Assembly (NCBI RefSeq): GCF_011040385.1
Contig: NZ_JAAIKB010000017.1
Coordinates: 1 to 64,000, forward strand
Direction: 5' to 3'
Length of the DNA: 64,000 nucleotides
Source of the DNA: Falsiroseomonas algicola
GTDB taxonomy: Bacteria > Pseudomonadota > Alphaproteobacteria > Acetobacterales > Acetobacteraceae
The first letter of the stretch is position 1. Every line of letters begins with the position of its first letter. Shown here one piece after another: positions 17,307-27,532 of this stretch. Below the pieces are notes generated by a model that was not told where the DNA came from, did not search any database, and was given only the letters and a program-made list of their open reading frames with translations. The position numbers were made by a program, and so were the translations under genes.

Positions 17307-18260
17307 ATGAAACTGGCAACGATTATCGGCGCGGCGCTGCTGGCGCTCGGCATCGGCGCGGCGGCGGCGCAGGAGTTTCCGTCCCGGCCCATCACGCTCA
17401 TCGTCGGCTATCCGCCGGGCGGCAACACGGACCTGATGGCCCGCGCCCTGCAGCCCGAACTCTCCCGCGCGCTCGGCCAGACCGTCGTGGTGCAGAACCG
17501 CGGCGGCGCGGCGGGCACGATCGGCGCGGCGGAGGCGGCGCGGGCGCGGCCGGATGGGCTGACGCTGCTGTTCAGCCCGAACAACCCGATCACGGCCCAG
17601 CCGCACCAGGTGTCGCTGTCCTACACCCTCGACAGCTTCCGCTTCCTCTGCCTGGTCTATGACAACCCGCAGGTCGTCGTTCTCGGTCGCCAGGCGCCCT
17701 TCACCGACCTGGCCGGGATGGTCGCCTTCGGACGTTCGGCGCGGGAGGCGCTGATCTTCGGGTCCCCGGGGCAGGGCAGCACGCAGCACATCCTGACCGC
17801 CGCGCTGCTGAAGGCGCATGGGATCGAGGGGCTGCACGTGCCCTTCACCGGCGCCGGCCCGATGGCGCAGGCGGCGCTGGGCGGGCAGATCCACATGTTC
17901 ATCGAAAGCGGCTCCATCCCCGCCGCCACCGGCCTGCCGGTGCTGGGCGTGCTGGCGCGCGACAGGCTGGCGGGCCTGCCGGCAGTGCCGACCCTGGCGG
18001 AGCTCGGCCAGCCGCTGGAAGGCAGTTCCCATGGCGGCATCCTGGCGCCGGCCGGCATTCCGGAGGCCGCCGCCGCGGTGCTGGAACGCGCCTGCGCCAC
18101 GGCGGTCGGGGCGGAGAGCTTCCGCACGGCGGCGGAGCGGCTGAACGCCATCCCGTTGCACCTCAACGGCGCCGCCTTCCGGGAGCGCTTCGCGGCCGAG
18201 AGCGCGATGAACGCCACCGTGCTGCGGGACCTCGGCCTGGCGCGCGAGGGAACCCGATGA
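17307..18260 (+). CDS. Bug-family tripartite tricarboxylate transporter substrate-binding protein
   Basis: A 317-residue protein with a signal peptide (cleavage likely after AAAA at about 21) followed by EFPSRPITLIVGYPPGGNTD, the diagnostic start of Bug (Bordetella uptake gene) receptors, and the NRGGAAGTIGAAEAA motif. These proteins capture carboxylates in the periplasm for TctAB-type or unknown carriers. No tctA/tctB gene is nearby, which is usual for the expanded Bug sets of Roseomonas and Burkholderiales. It overlaps hemJ by ATGA and so sits inside the hem operon, apparently by insertion. Confidence 0.92.
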   Translation: MKLATIIGAALLALGIGAAAAQEFPSRPITLIVGYPPGGNTDLMARALQPELSRALGQTVVVQNRGGAAGTIGAAEAARARPDGLTLLFSPNNPITAQPHQVSLSYTLDSFRFLCLVYDNPQVVVLGRQAPFTDLAGMVAFGRSAREALIFGSPGQGSTQHILTAALLKAHGIEGLHVPFTGAGPMAQAALGGQIHMFIESGSIPAATGLPVLGVLARDRLAGLPAVPTLAELGQPLEGSSHGGILAPAGIPEAAAAVLERACATAVGAESFRTAAERLNAIPLHLNGAAFRERFAAESAMNATVLRDLGLAREGTR

Positions 18261-18709
18261 CCTTCGACTTCCTGGCGCCTGCCTATGTCTGGATCAAGGC
18301 GCTGCACCTGATCTCGGTCATCGCCTGGATGGCGGGGCTGTTCTACCTGCCGCGACTCTACATCTACCACATGCAGGTGGCCCCGGAGGATGTGCGGTCC
18401 CAGACCTTCAAGGTGATGGAGCGGCGGTTGCTGAAGGCGATCATGAACCCCGCCATGATCGCCACCTGGATCTTCGGGCTGCTGCTGATCCTGACCCCTG
18501 GGGTGGTGGATTGGAAGGCGGGATGGTGGCACCTGAAATTCGCCTCGGTGCTGGCGATGTCCTGGTTCCACCACGACCTGGCGCAGGCGCGGAAGGCCTT
18601 CGAACGGGATGAGCGGCCGCGCACGGAACGCGGCTGGCGCATCATGAACGAGGTGCCGACGGTGCTGATGATCATCATCGTGCTCATGGTGATCGCGAAG
18701 CCGTTCTGA
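18257..18709 (+). CDS. hemJ: Protoporphyrinogen IX oxidase HemJ
   Basis: A 150-residue inner-membrane protein with four hydrophobic segments. The conserved N-terminal motif WIKALHLISVIAWMAGLFY includes His17, thought to bind heme; LPRLYIYH and KFASVLAMSWFHH are also family marks. HemJ oxidises protoporphyrinogen IX to protoporphyrin IX, the step before HemH. In most alphaproteobacteria hemH-hemJ-rho are adjacent; here hemJ is separated from hemH by two genes and from rho by an ABC transporter gene. Confidence 0.94.
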   Translation: MTFDFLAPAYVWIKALHLISVIAWMAGLFYLPRLYIYHMQVAPEDVRSQTFKVMERRLLKAIMNPAMIATWIFGLLLILTPGVVDWKAGWWHLKFASVLAMSWFHHDLAQARKAFERDERPRTERGWRIMNEVPTVLMIIIVLMVIAKPF

Positions 18710-18741
18710 TCGCGAGGCGGACGGGTTGCCACCGCGCGCAG

Positions 18742-18770
18742 TTCAAGATTGCTCGCTCACGATCTATTGT
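18742..18770 (+). promoter_or_regulatory. Candidate promoter of the ABC transporter gene
   Basis: TTCAAG (18742-18747), 17 bp, TATTGT (18765-18770) in a locally AT-rich patch 35 bp before the ATG. Inferred only from spacing and composition. Confidence 0.35.
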
Positions 18771-18804
18771 ATACGCATTAGGGCTCCTGCTGGGGGAGGG
18801 GCCC

Positions 18805-20586
18805 ATGGCTATGGAGACCGAGGCGACGTCGGGGGGCGGGGCGCTGCGGGAGACCTGGCGGCTGGCGCGCGGCTGGTATGTCGCCGCGCCCTGGACCGCC
18901 TGGGGGCTGACGGCGGTGGCGGTGGTGCTGACGCTGCTGCAGATCGCGCTGTCCTACGCCTTCAGCGACTGGCAACGCGACGCCTTCGATGCGTTGGAGA
19001 AGCGCGACGCCATGGCCTTCCAGGGCCAGCTCTGGTGGTTCGTGGCGCTGACGCTGCTCAGCATGGCGGTCGCCGTCGGGCGGCTCTGGGCACGGCAGGT
19101 GCTCGCCTTCCTGTGGCGGCGCTGGCTGGTGCTGAAGCTGCAAGGCGCGATGCTGCTGAACCACCGGCACTACCGGATGGAGATGGGGGAGGGGGGCGCC
19201 GACAACCCCGACCAGCGCATCGGCGAGAACACGCGCTGGGCCACCATCATGACCGTGGACCTGGTGCTGGGGCTGCTGCACAGCGTGGCGCTCTTCGCCT
19301 GCTTTGCCGGGCTGCTCTGGCACCTCTCCGGCACGCTGGAACTCGCCATCGGCGGGACGGTGATCGCTCTGCCGGGCAGCATGCTGATCGCGGCCGCGCT
19401 CTATTCCGGCGTGGGGGCGCTGGTGGTGTGGCGGGTCGGGCGGGCAATGCCGCGCATCCACCTCGACCGCAACCAGGCGGAGGCCGACCACCGCTTCGCG
19501 CTGCTGCGCATCCGGGAGCATAGCGAGGGTATCGCACTGATCCGGGGCGAGGCGGATGAGGAGAGGGGGCTGGCGCGGGCCTATCGCAAGGTCGAAGCCG
19601 CCATGCTGCGGCTGCTGCGCAGCGAAAGGCAGCTGATGTGGCTGGGGGCGGGCTACATGGCGGTGGCGGGCGTGCTGCCCCTGCTGCTGGGCGCGCCCCG
19701 CTTCTTCGCCGGCGCCATCACGCTCGGCGTGCTGATGCAGATGACGCAGGCCTTCGTGGAGGTGACGCGGGCGCTGTCCTGGTTCGTCGAGAACTGGCCG
19801 CGGCTGGCGGATTGGCGCGGGCATGTGGTGCGGGTGGTGGAACTGGAGCGGGCCTGCGAGGCCGCGGACGGGCGGGCCGATGCGCCGGGGATCGTCATCG
19901 GGCCGGGCGAGGCGCTGACGCTGACGGGCCTCAGCCTGGGCACGGCCTGCGGCCGCGCGCTGGTGGCGGAGGCCGCGATCACGCTGCGGCCGGGCGAACG
20001 CGTGCTGGTGACCGGGGAGAGCGGCAGCGGCAAGTCCACGCTGTTCCGCGCCATCGCCGGGATCTGGCCCTGGGGGCAGGGGGGTATCGCGGTGCCGGAC
20101 CGGACAGCGACGCTGTTCATGCCGCAGCGACCCTATCTGCCGCTCGGCAGCCTGCGCGCCGCCCTCGCCTATCCCGCCGCGGCCGAGACCTTTCCGGCGG
20201 AGGCCGCCGCCGCGGCGCTGCGGCGCTGCCGTCTTGCCGCCCTTGTCCCGCAGCTGGAGGTGGTGGCGCGCTGGGACCGCGTGCTGTCGCTGGGGGAGCA
20301 GCAGCGCCTGGCCTTCGCAAGGCTCCTGCTCCACCGGCCGCGCTGGGTCTTCATGGATGAGGCGACCTCCGCGCTGGACGAGGCGAACCAGGCGGCCATG
20401 TTCGCCCTGTTCCAGGCGGAACTGGCCGGCGCGGCGCTGCTGTCCATCGGCCACCGGCCGGGGCTCGACCGCTATCACGATCGCGTGCTGGCGCTGCGGC
20501 CGGCGCCTGGCGGAGCGCGGCTGGAACGCGTGATGCCAGCCGTGAGCCTCTGGCCTGTCGAGGCCTTCCGGCGGGGTGCGGCGTAG
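18805..20586 (+). CDS. SbmA/YddA-like ABC transporter (fused permease-ATPase)
   Basis: A 593-residue half-transporter: about five N-terminal hydrophobic segments, then an ATPase domain with Walker A GESGSGKS (about 404-411), signature LSLGEQQR (about 494) and Walker B WVFMDEATS (about 513). The N-terminal FSDWQRDAFDALEKRD and NPDQRIGEN motifs mark the ABC_membrane_2 family (SbmA/BacA, YddA, peroxisomal ABCD type). Proposed roles range from peptide and cobalamin import to very-long-chain lipid transport; the substrate cannot be chosen here. A clear GGGGAGGGG ribosome site precedes the ATG. It interrupts the usual hemJ-rho linkage. Confidence 0.88.
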   Translation: MAMETEATSGGGALRETWRLARGWYVAAPWTAWGLTAVAVVLTLLQIALSYAFSDWQRDAFDALEKRDAMAFQGQLWWFVALTLLSMAVAVGRLWARQVLAFLWRRWLVLKLQGAMLLNHRHYRMEMGEGGADNPDQRIGENTRWATIMTVDLVLGLLHSVALFACFAGLLWHLSGTLELAIGGTVIALPGSMLIAAALYSGVGALVVWRVGRAMPRIHLDRNQAEADHRFALLRIREHSEGIALIRGEADEERGLARAYRKVEAAMLRLLRSERQLMWLGAGYMAVAGVLPLLLGAPRFFAGAITLGVLMQMTQAFVEVTRALSWFVENWPRLADWRGHVVRVVELERACEAADGRADAPGIVIGPGEALTLTGLSLGTACGRALVAEAAITLRPGERVLVTGESGSGKSTLFRAIAGIWPWGQGGIAVPDRTATLFMPQRPYLPLGSLRAALAYPAAAETFPAEAAAAALRRCRLAALVPQLEVVARWDRVLSLGEQQRLAFARLLLHRPRWVFMDEATSALDEANQAAMFALFQAELAGAALLSIGHRPGLDRYHDRVLALRPAPGGARLERVMPAVSLWPVEAFRRGAA

Positions 20587-20932
20587 GAGCGGGTCTCAGC
20601 ATCGGCACGAAACCCCTTGAAAGTCGTGGCCCTGCTTCCATCTGCCGGTTGACGGCGGCGGTTCGCCTCCTTAGGGTCGAACCGCCTTCCGGCAATCGGT
20701 CGTGCGTCGCCCCCCTCTTCCTGGCGGTTCCCCGGTTCGGGTCCCAGGCAGCTGGTGCGGCGCCGCCGGTCCCTCCCTCCCCAAGCTCCCTGGTCACCGC
20801 GACAAAGCCCGAGAACGGGGCGCGCGGCGGGCAAAAAGGGCTTGGCGGCAACGGCCTTCCCGCTCGCGCCGCCCACCCGCTCCGCTCTGCCAGGGTCCGC
20901 CCGATCTCCCTTTCCGCGGGACGCGTCCGCCC
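20587..20932 (+). other. 346-bp rho leader
   Basis: No gene is supported here. The stretch carries a candidate promoter (20649-20677), leaving roughly 245 bp of untranslated leader before the rho ATG. Long leaders with Rho-dependent autoregulation are known for rho genes of other bacteria; no specific structure was identified. Confidence 0.45.
20649..20677 (+). promoter_or_regulatory. Candidate rho promoter
   Basis: TTGACG (20649-20654), 17-bp spacer, TAGGGT (20672-20677). The -35 box is close to the alphaproteobacterial consensus; the -10 box is weak. Confidence 0.4.
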
Positions 20933-22207
<1,275 letters not shown>

Positions 22208-22225
22208 GGAGGCAGGGGCGCCACC

Positions 22226-22624
22226 TCAGGGCAGCGCCTCCATCATCCGCAGCGCCCGCCGCGCCTGGCGCGCGGCGGTCTCCTCATCCAGGTCCTGCAG
22301 CGCCTGGATGGCGCGCCCGACCGGGCGCAGCACGGCAGCGTGGCGCGCATGGCCAGCCTCCACCGCATCACGCAGCGCGTCATGAGCCGCGCCGAGAGCG
22401 GCTCCGGCGACGATGGCGCGGCGCATCGGGCGGTTGACGCCCCCGGCCGCGATATCGTCGGCACAGCGCGGACAGAGCACCGCAAGGGCGAAGCGGAGGC
22501 GTTCCTCCGCCCGCGCTACTGGGGCAGATGCTGCCGGTCTCGCGGCGACAGGCCACAGCCCAGCGGCCAGCAGGGCCCCCGCCAGAAGCCGCCGGCCCAT
22601 GATCGCACCCCACCTGTGCCGCAT
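22226..22624 (-). CDS. Small secreted protein of unknown function
   Basis: A 132-residue product convergent with rho. The ATG at 22624 has GGAGGG six bases upstream, better than the Met eight codons in. A signal peptide is likely (MGRRLLAGALLAAGLWPVAA, residues 9-28). The mature part is rich in Ala and Arg and predicted helical, with a CPRC pair at 51-54 and conserved-looking helices ending RRALRMMEALP. I do not recognise the family. Coding strand is uncertain because GC-rich DNA opens many frames, but the signal peptide plus ribosome site support it. Confidence 0.55.
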   Translation of the reverse strand: MRHRWGAIMGRRLLAGALLAAGLWPVAARPAASAPVARAEERLRFALAVLCPRCADDIAAGGVNRPMRRAIVAGAALGAAHDALRDAVEAGHARHAAVLRPVGRAIQALQDLDEETAARQARRALRMMEALP

Positions 22625-22720
22625 CCGCCGCCCTCCATCACTGATGCGGCCGCAGCGCCTGGCTGATGCGAGCCGCGATGGCATGGCGCATGATAGCGCC
22701 TGAAGGACATCGAGACCCCC

Positions 22721-23323
22721 ATGGACGACCTGCCGCCCCGCCAGACGACCGAGCCCGACCAGGCCGAGGCCGCGATGGCGCGCCTGTTGCGCGCCGCGAC
22801 CTTTGCCGCGCGCGTCCATGCGACGCATCGCCGAAAGGGCTCCTCCGCCGAGCCCTATGTGAATCATGTGCTGGAGGTCGCGCAGATCCTGGCCGCGCAT
22901 GGCGCGCCGGAGGAGGCGATCCTGGCAGGCCTGCTGCACGACACGGTGGAGGACAGCGACAGGGACCCCGAGCCCATCACGCATGAGCGGCTGGTGCTGG
23001 AGTTCGGCGCGCTCGTGGCCGGCGTCGTCGCCGAGGCGACGGATGACAAGTCCCTGCCGAAGGAGGTGCGGAAGGCGCTGCAGGTGAGGCAGGCCGCGAA
23101 GAAGACCGATGCGGCGAAGATGCTGAAGCTGGCGGACAAGATCTCCAACCTCCGCGCCATCGCGGCGAGCCCGCCGGCCGGGTGGGACCATGCGCGGCGG
23201 CTGGAATATGTGGGCTGGGCGGGAAGGGTGGCCGCGGGGCTGCGGGGCGTGAATCCGGCGCTCGACGCGCTGTTCGACGCGACCTATCGGGATGCCGTGG
23301 CCAGGCTGGCCCAGGAAGCGTGA
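22721..23323 (+). CDS. HD-domain hydrolase (RelA/SpoT-like, MESH1 type)
   Basis: The 200-residue protein is a stand-alone HD domain: HATHRRKGSSAEPYVNHVLEVA, then LLHDTVEDS (about 70-78, metal-binding His-Asp with the ED pair) and KMLKLADKISNLRAI. This order is that of small (p)ppGpp pyrophosphohydrolases such as MESH1. It would cleave the alarmone or a related nucleotide; no synthetase domain is present. The following GNAT gene starts 8 bp downstream, suggesting co-transcription. Confidence 0.87.
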   Translation: MDDLPPRQTTEPDQAEAAMARLLRAATFAARVHATHRRKGSSAEPYVNHVLEVAQILAAHGAPEEAILAGLLHDTVEDSDRDPEPITHERLVLEFGALVAGVVAEATDDKSLPKEVRKALQVRQAAKKTDAAKMLKLADKISNLRAIAASPPAGWDHARRLEYVGWAGRVAAGLRGVNPALDALFDATYRDAVARLAQEA

Positions 23324-23331
23324 GAGCAGGC

Positions 23332-24084
23332 ATGAGCGTGAGTGGATTTCCCGGCGTCTTTGCGGTGGAGCAGGCGACACTGACGGCAGTGCCGGCGCCG
23401 CGGCTGATCTTCGACGGGCCCTTCGTGGTGCGCCGCTACCTCGGCGGCACGGGGCGGGCCAATGCGGCCTGCCCGATGGACCCTCGGCCCGATCCGGGGC
23501 TGGCGGGGCGGATCGACCGGATCGAGGCCTTCTATGCGCGGATGGGACAGGTCTGCCGCTTCCGCTCCACGCCGCTCGATCCCGAGGGGATGGTGCCGAT
23601 GCTGGAGGCAAGGGGCTATCGCCGCCATGACGAGAGCCAGGTGATCGCGGGGCCGCTCGCCGGCTTCGCAAAGCCTGATCCAGCGGTGGAGATCCTGTCC
23701 GGGCCGGAGGAGCGCTGGATGGCGGTGGTGGCGACGGCGGAGCACCAGTCCCCCGCGCGACGGGCGGAGAAGGCGGGCATGGCCGAGTTGCTGGCCGTGC
23801 CGGCCGCCTGGGTGCTGCTGCATGAGGATGGCGTGCCGGCGGCGACGGCCTTCGTCACGGCCGATGGCCCGCTGGCGGGTCTGTTCGACCTCTCGGTCCG
23901 CCCTGAGTTCCGCCGCCGTGGCCTCGGCCAGCGCGTCATGGCGGCAGCCGGCGCCTGGGCCCAGGGGCAGGGTGCCCGCTGGGCCTATGCCCAGGTCGCC
24001 TGCACCAACAAGGCGTCGCTGACGCTCAACGCCGGCCTCGGTTTGGTGGAGCGCTACCGCTACGTCTATTACTTGAAGAACTGA
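23332..24084 (+). CDS. GNAT family N-acetyltransferase
   Basis: The 250-residue protein has its acetyl-CoA-binding core in the C-terminal half: LFDLSVRPEFRRRGLGQRVM carries the R/Q-x-x-G-x-G/A loop, followed by WAYAQVACTNKASLTLNAGLGLVERYRYVYY. The N-terminal half has a second, weaker GNAT-like region, so this may be a tandem GNAT. The substrate is unknown. It lies 8 bp after the HD hydrolase gene and is followed by a hairpin pair separating it from the convergent qor. Confidence 0.82.
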   Translation: MSVSGFPGVFAVEQATLTAVPAPRLIFDGPFVVRRYLGGTGRANAACPMDPRPDPGLAGRIDRIEAFYARMGQVCRFRSTPLDPEGMVPMLEARGYRRHDESQVIAGPLAGFAKPDPAVEILSGPEERWMAVVATAEHQSPARRAEKAGMAELLAVPAAWVLLHEDGVPAATAFVTADGPLAGLFDLSVRPEFRRRGLGQRVMAAAGAWAQGQGARWAYAQVACTNKASLTLNAGLGLVERYRYVYYLKN

Positions 24085-24093
24085 CGGCGGGGC

Positions 24094-24142
24094 CCGGGGG
24101 CCGCCACGGCCCCCGGCGGGGGTACGGGGGCAGCGCCCCCGT
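24094..24142. terminator. GC-hairpin repeat, copy c, probable bidirectional terminator
   Basis: CCGGGGGCC/GGCCCCCGG (24094-24116) is followed by ACGGGGGC-AGC-GCCCCCGT (24124-24142) and then CTACCCCTTTT, a weak T-tract on the plus strand. It separates convergent genes and shares the 'Gs-cagc-Cs' layout with the other REP-like units. Confidence 0.6.
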
Positions 24143-24151
24143 CTACCCCTT

Positions 24152-25123
24152 TTAAGGAAGCAGCACCGTGCTCCCGGTCGTCTTCCGCGCCTCGAGCGCC
24201 CGATGCGCGTCCGCCGCGTCCTTCAGCGCAAAGCTCTGGTTCACCCGGATCTTCACCGCCCCCTTGGCCACGACGTCGAACAGCGCCGCCGCATGGGCTT
24301 CGAGGTCTTCCCGCTTCGAGGTGTAGGTCGCGAGGGTCGGGCGCGTCAGGTAGAGCGAGCCCTTGGCGGCGAGGATGCCGATATCGGTGGTGACGGGGCC
24401 GGACGCATTGCCGTAGGACACCATCATTCCGTAGGGCGCCAGGCAGTCGAGCGAGGTCGTGAAGGTGTCGCGGCCGACGCTGTCATAGACCACGGGCAGC
24501 ATGGCGCCGCCGGTGATCTCCTTCACCCGGGCGGGCAGGCTTTCGATGCCGACCACCACATGGTCCGCGCCATGGGCCTTGGCGAGTTCGGCCTTCTCCT
24601 CCGTGCTGACGGAGCCGATGACGGTGGCGCCGAGGTGCTTGGCCCATTGCGTCATGATGAGGCCGACGCCGCCGGCCGCGGCATGCACGAGGATGGTCTG
24701 GCCGGGCTGGACCTTGAAGGTGCGGGTCAGCAGGAAGCCCGCGGTCATGCCCTGCAGCATCATGGCGGCGGCCTGGTCGAAGCCGATCGCCTCCGGCACC
24801 TTCACCAGGCGGTCGGCCTTGATGGTGCGGGCTTCCGCATAGGCGCCGATGGGGGCGGTCGCGTAGGCCACGCGGTCACCGGGCGCGACGTTGGTCACGC
24901 CCTCGCCCACGGCTTCCACGATGCCGGAGGCTTCCATGCCGATGGTCGCCGGCAGGGAGGGCGCCTTGTAGAGGCCGGTCCGGAAATAGACGTCGATGTA
25001 GTTCAGGCCGACCGCCTTGTGGCGGACCAGGGCTTCGCCGGGCTTGGGCGAGGGGAGGGGCACTTCCTCCCAGACCATCTTCTCGGGGCCGCCATATTCG
25101 TGGACGCGGATGGCATGGTTCAT
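24152..25123 (-). CDS. qor: NADPH:quinone oxidoreductase (zeta-crystallin-like)
   Basis: The 323-residue MDR-family enzyme begins MNHAIRVHEYGGPEKMVWEE and has the qor blocks GLNYIDVYFRTGLY, GMEASGIVEAVGEGVTNVAPGDRVAYA and the nucleotide-binding HAAAGGVGLIMTQWAKHLGA. The structural zinc lobe of alcohol dehydrogenases is lacking, as in quinone reductases. It reduces quinones with NADPH, probably one electron at a time. Its ATG overlaps the stop of the upstream ogt gene (ATGA), so it is the second gene of that unit. Confidence 0.92.
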   Translation of the reverse strand: MNHAIRVHEYGGPEKMVWEEVPLPSPKPGEALVRHKAVGLNYIDVYFRTGLYKAPSLPATIGMEASGIVEAVGEGVTNVAPGDRVAYATAPIGAYAEARTIKADRLVKVPEAIGFDQAAAMMLQGMTAGFLLTRTFKVQPGQTILVHAAAGGVGLIMTQWAKHLGATVIGSVSTEEKAELAKAHGADHVVVGIESLPARVKEITGGAMLPVVYDSVGRDTFTTSLDCLAPYGMMVSYGNASGPVTTDIGILAAKGSLYLTRPTLATYTSKREDLEAHAAALFDVVAKGAVKIRVNQSFALKDAADAHRALEARKTTGSTVLLP

Positions 25124-25629
25124 CGGGGGGTCGTCCCTGCGGATGGGGGGAAGAGCTCGGCCTGGGGGCCTTGGGGCTTGGCGGCCGCGCGTCGCTCCAG
25201 GTCGAGCAGCGCGCGCTTGGTGGGCGCCCCGTCGCCACCGGAATAGCCACCGAGCCGTCCGGCCGCGGCGGTCACGCGATGACAGGGGATGACGATCGGT
25301 ATCGGGTTGGCGCCGTTGGCTTGTCCGATGGCGCGGGCGGATGAACCGAGCAACTGGGCAAGGTCACCATAGGACCGCGTCTCGCCCGGGGGAATGGCGC
25401 GCAGCGCGGTCCAGACCCGCTGCTGGAAGGCGGAACCGAAGGGCGCGAGCGGCAGGTCGAAGGCCATCCGCTTGCCGTCGAAGTAGTCCTGCAGCTGGGC
25501 GATTGCTTCCTTCAGCAGGGGTGTAGCCTCCTGGTCGCGGCCGCGGCCCCAGTCGAGGGCCACGATCGCGCCCTCGTCTTCCGAAAGGGTCACCTCGCCA
25601 ACAGGGGTCAGGCAGGAGAGTTGGGGCAT
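25120..25629 (-). CDS. ogt: Methylated-DNA-[protein]-cysteine S-methyltransferase
   Basis: A 169-residue suicide repair protein. The active-site motif is VIPCHRV with Cys116, preceded by the helix-turn-helix FGSAFQQRVWTALRAIPPGETRSYGDLA and the Asn-rich hinge ANGANPIP. It removes O6-alkyl groups from guanine. The ATG at 25629 (MPQLSC) gives the common compact N-terminus; longer in-frame starts run over the divergent ferredoxin region. Couples into qor through ATGA. Confidence 0.92.
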   Translation of the reverse strand: MPQLSCLTPVGEVTLSEDEGAIVALDWGRGRDQEATPLLKEAIAQLQDYFDGKRMAFDLPLAPFGSAFQQRVWTALRAIPPGETRSYGDLAQLLGSSARAIGQANGANPIPIVIPCHRVTAAAGRLGGYSGGDGAPTKRALLDLERRAAAKPQGPQAELFPPSAGTTPR

Positions 25630-25764
25630 CGCATCCGTCCAGGGCGCGCCATGCGCCACAATCCTGCCCCACTCGTCAAGCCGGGGGCCAGGTCGCGGCC
25701 CTGGCCGGGCTCGCATGGCGTCGCTACATGGCATGCGAAGCCAGCCCTTGCCGGGAGTTCTCCT

Positions 25765-26148
25765 GTGACCGATGCCCCTGTCGCCACTGCGCCGAACCCG
25801 GAGCAGGCTGATCCGCCACCCTATTTCACCGCCCATGTCTTCGTCTGCTGCAACCGCCGGCCGGACGGTCACAAGCGCGGGTCGTGCGCCGCGGCAGGCA
25901 GCGAGGCGCTGCGCGACTACATGAAGGTGCGCGCCAAGGAACTCGGCCTGAAGGGCGTACGCATCAATCAGGCCGGCTGCCTGGATCGCTGCGAGTTCGG
26001 TCCCACGCTGGTGATCTACCCCGAGGGCGTCTGGTACGCGCCGAAGACGCGGGAGGATGTGGATGCGATCCTGACGGCGCATCTCCAGCAGGGTGGCCGG
26101 GCACGGCACCTGATGCTGACCGAGCATGACGTGGTCCCCAAGGGGTGA
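25765..26148 (+). CDS. Thioredoxin-like [2Fe-2S] ferredoxin
   Basis: A 127-residue protein with a GTG start and GGGAG seven bases upstream. Four cysteines at 29, 41, 72 and 76 fit the C-x(11)-C-x(30)-C-x(3)-C pattern of thioredoxin-fold ferredoxins, in HVFVCCNRRPDGHKRGSC and QAGCLDRCEFGPTLVIYPEG. These carry electrons in processes from hydrogen to sulfur metabolism; several alphaproteobacteria keep such a gene just before mnmE, as here. The parS palindrome lies 8 bp after its stop codon. Confidence 0.88.
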   Translation: MTDAPVATAPNPEQADPPPYFTAHVFVCCNRRPDGHKRGSCAAAGSEALRDYMKVRAKELGLKGVRINQAGCLDRCEFGPTLVIYPEGVWYAPKTREDVDAILTAHLQQGGRARHLMLTEHDVVPKG

Positions 26149-26156
26149 GGCCCCTC

Positions 26157-26172
26157 TGTTTCACGTGAAACA
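26157..26172. promoter_or_regulatory. parS site upstream of mnmE
   Basis: TGTTTCACGTGAAACA, a perfect match to the conserved 16-bp parS. It occupies most of the 42-bp gap between the ferredoxin gene and mnmE and is 4.7 kb from parB. Confidence 0.93.
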
Positions 26173-26190
26173 CTCGCGGCGCGCCAGGCG

Positions 26191-27513
26191 GTGCTGACGG
26201 ATACCATCTTCGCCAAGGCGTCCGGCGCCGGGCAGGCGGCGGTGGCGGTACTGCGGCTGTCCGGGGCCGCGACGGCCTCCGTGGTCCGGCGGCTGGCGGG
26301 CCGGCTGCCGGAGCCGCGCCGCGCGAGCCTGAGACGGCTGCGCGACCCCGGGGATGGGGAGGTGCTGGACCAGGCGCTGCTGCTCTGGTTCCCCGGCCCG
26401 GCCAGTTACACGGGCGAGGATTCAGCCGAACTCCACCTGCATGGCGGCAGCGCGGTGGTGGTGGCGGTCGCGGAAGCGCTGGTCCGGCTCGGGTGCCGTC
26501 CGGCGGAACCCGGGGAGTTCACCCGACGCGCTTTCCTCCATGGCCGCATGGACCTGACCCAGGCGGAGGCCATCGCGGACCTCATCGCCGCCGAGACGGC
26601 GGCCCAGCGGCGCCAGGCGCTGCGCCAGGCGGATGGGGCGCTGGCGCGGCTCTATGGCGGATGGACCGAACGACTGACCCGGATCCTGGCCCAGCAGGAA
26701 GCGGCTATCGAGTTCGAGATGGACGACCTGCCGACCGATGTCGCCGATCGCGCCAGGGAGGCTGCGGCGGCGCTGGCCGCCGAGATCACCGCGCATCTGG
26801 CGGATGGGCGTAGGGGGGAACGGCTGCGCGACGGTCTCTCCATCGCCATCATCGGCGCGCCGAACGCCGGCAAGTCATCCCTGCTGAATGCCCTGGCGGG
26901 GCGGGAGGCGGCCATCGTCTCCCCCATCGCCGGCACGACGCGCGATGTGGTGGAATGCCGGCTGGTCCTGGCCGGGGTGCCGGCCGTGATCGCGGATACC
27001 GCCGGGCTGCGCGCCACGATCGACGCCATCGAGCAGGAGGGCGTGCGCCGCGCCATCAAGCGGGCGGAAGAGGCGGACCTGGTCATCGGCGCCTTTGCGG
27101 CGGATGCCGGGCCCGATGCCGAGACGCTGGCATTGCTGCGCGGGGCACCGGAGACGATCCTGGTCGCGACGAAATGCGACCTGGGTGCGCCGCCCGTGCT
27201 GGAAAGGTCAGCCACGATGATCGCCACCAGCGCCATCACGGGGGAGGGGCTGCCGGCATTGCGCGCCGCGCTGGAAGCGGCCGCCCTGCGCCAGGCTGGC
27301 CTCGGCGACGCCCCCTTCCTGACCCGCGCCCGACACCGCGCGGCGCTGGAGGAAGCGGCACAACAATTGGACCAGGCGAGATCGGCGCCGCTGCCGGAAC
27401 TGGCGGCGGAGGGCTATCGCGCCGCCCTGCTCGCGATCGGCCGGGTCACGGGCCGTGTCGATGTCGAACGCATCCTGGATTCCATCTTCCGCGACTTCTG
27501 CATCGGCAAGTGA
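26191..27513 (+). CDS. mnmE: tRNA uridine-5-carboxymethylaminomethyl modification GTPase MnmE
   Basis: The 440-residue GTPase has the N-terminal folate-binding domain ([42 protein letters not shown]), an inserted G domain ([33 protein letters not shown]) and the C-terminal CIGK with the catalytic Cys. With MnmG it modifies U34 of several tRNAs. GTG start. It is followed by mnmG after 19 bp, the normal pairing in alphaproteobacteria. Confidence 0.96.
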   Translation: MLTDTIFAKASGAGQAAVAVLRLSGAATASVVRRLAGRLPEPRRASLRRLRDPGDGEVLDQALLLWFPGPASYTGEDSAELHLHGGSAVVVAVAEALVRLGCRPAEPGEFTRRAFLHGRMDLTQAEAIADLIAAETAAQRRQALRQADGALARLYGGWTERLTRILAQQEAAIEFEMDDLPTDVADRAREAAAALAAEITAHLADGRRGERLRDGLSIAIIGAPNAGKSSLLNALAGREAAIVSPIAGTTRDVVECRLVLAGVPAVIADTAGLRATIDAIEQEGVRRAIKRAEEADLVIGAFAADAGPDAETLALLRGAPETILVATKCDLGAPPVLERSATMIATSAITGEGLPALRAALEAAALRQAGLGDAPFLTRARHRAALEEAAQQLDQARSAPLPELAAEGYRAALLAIGRVTGRVDVERILDSIFRDFCIGK

Positions 27514-27532
27514 AGGCCCTATACCCCGGCGC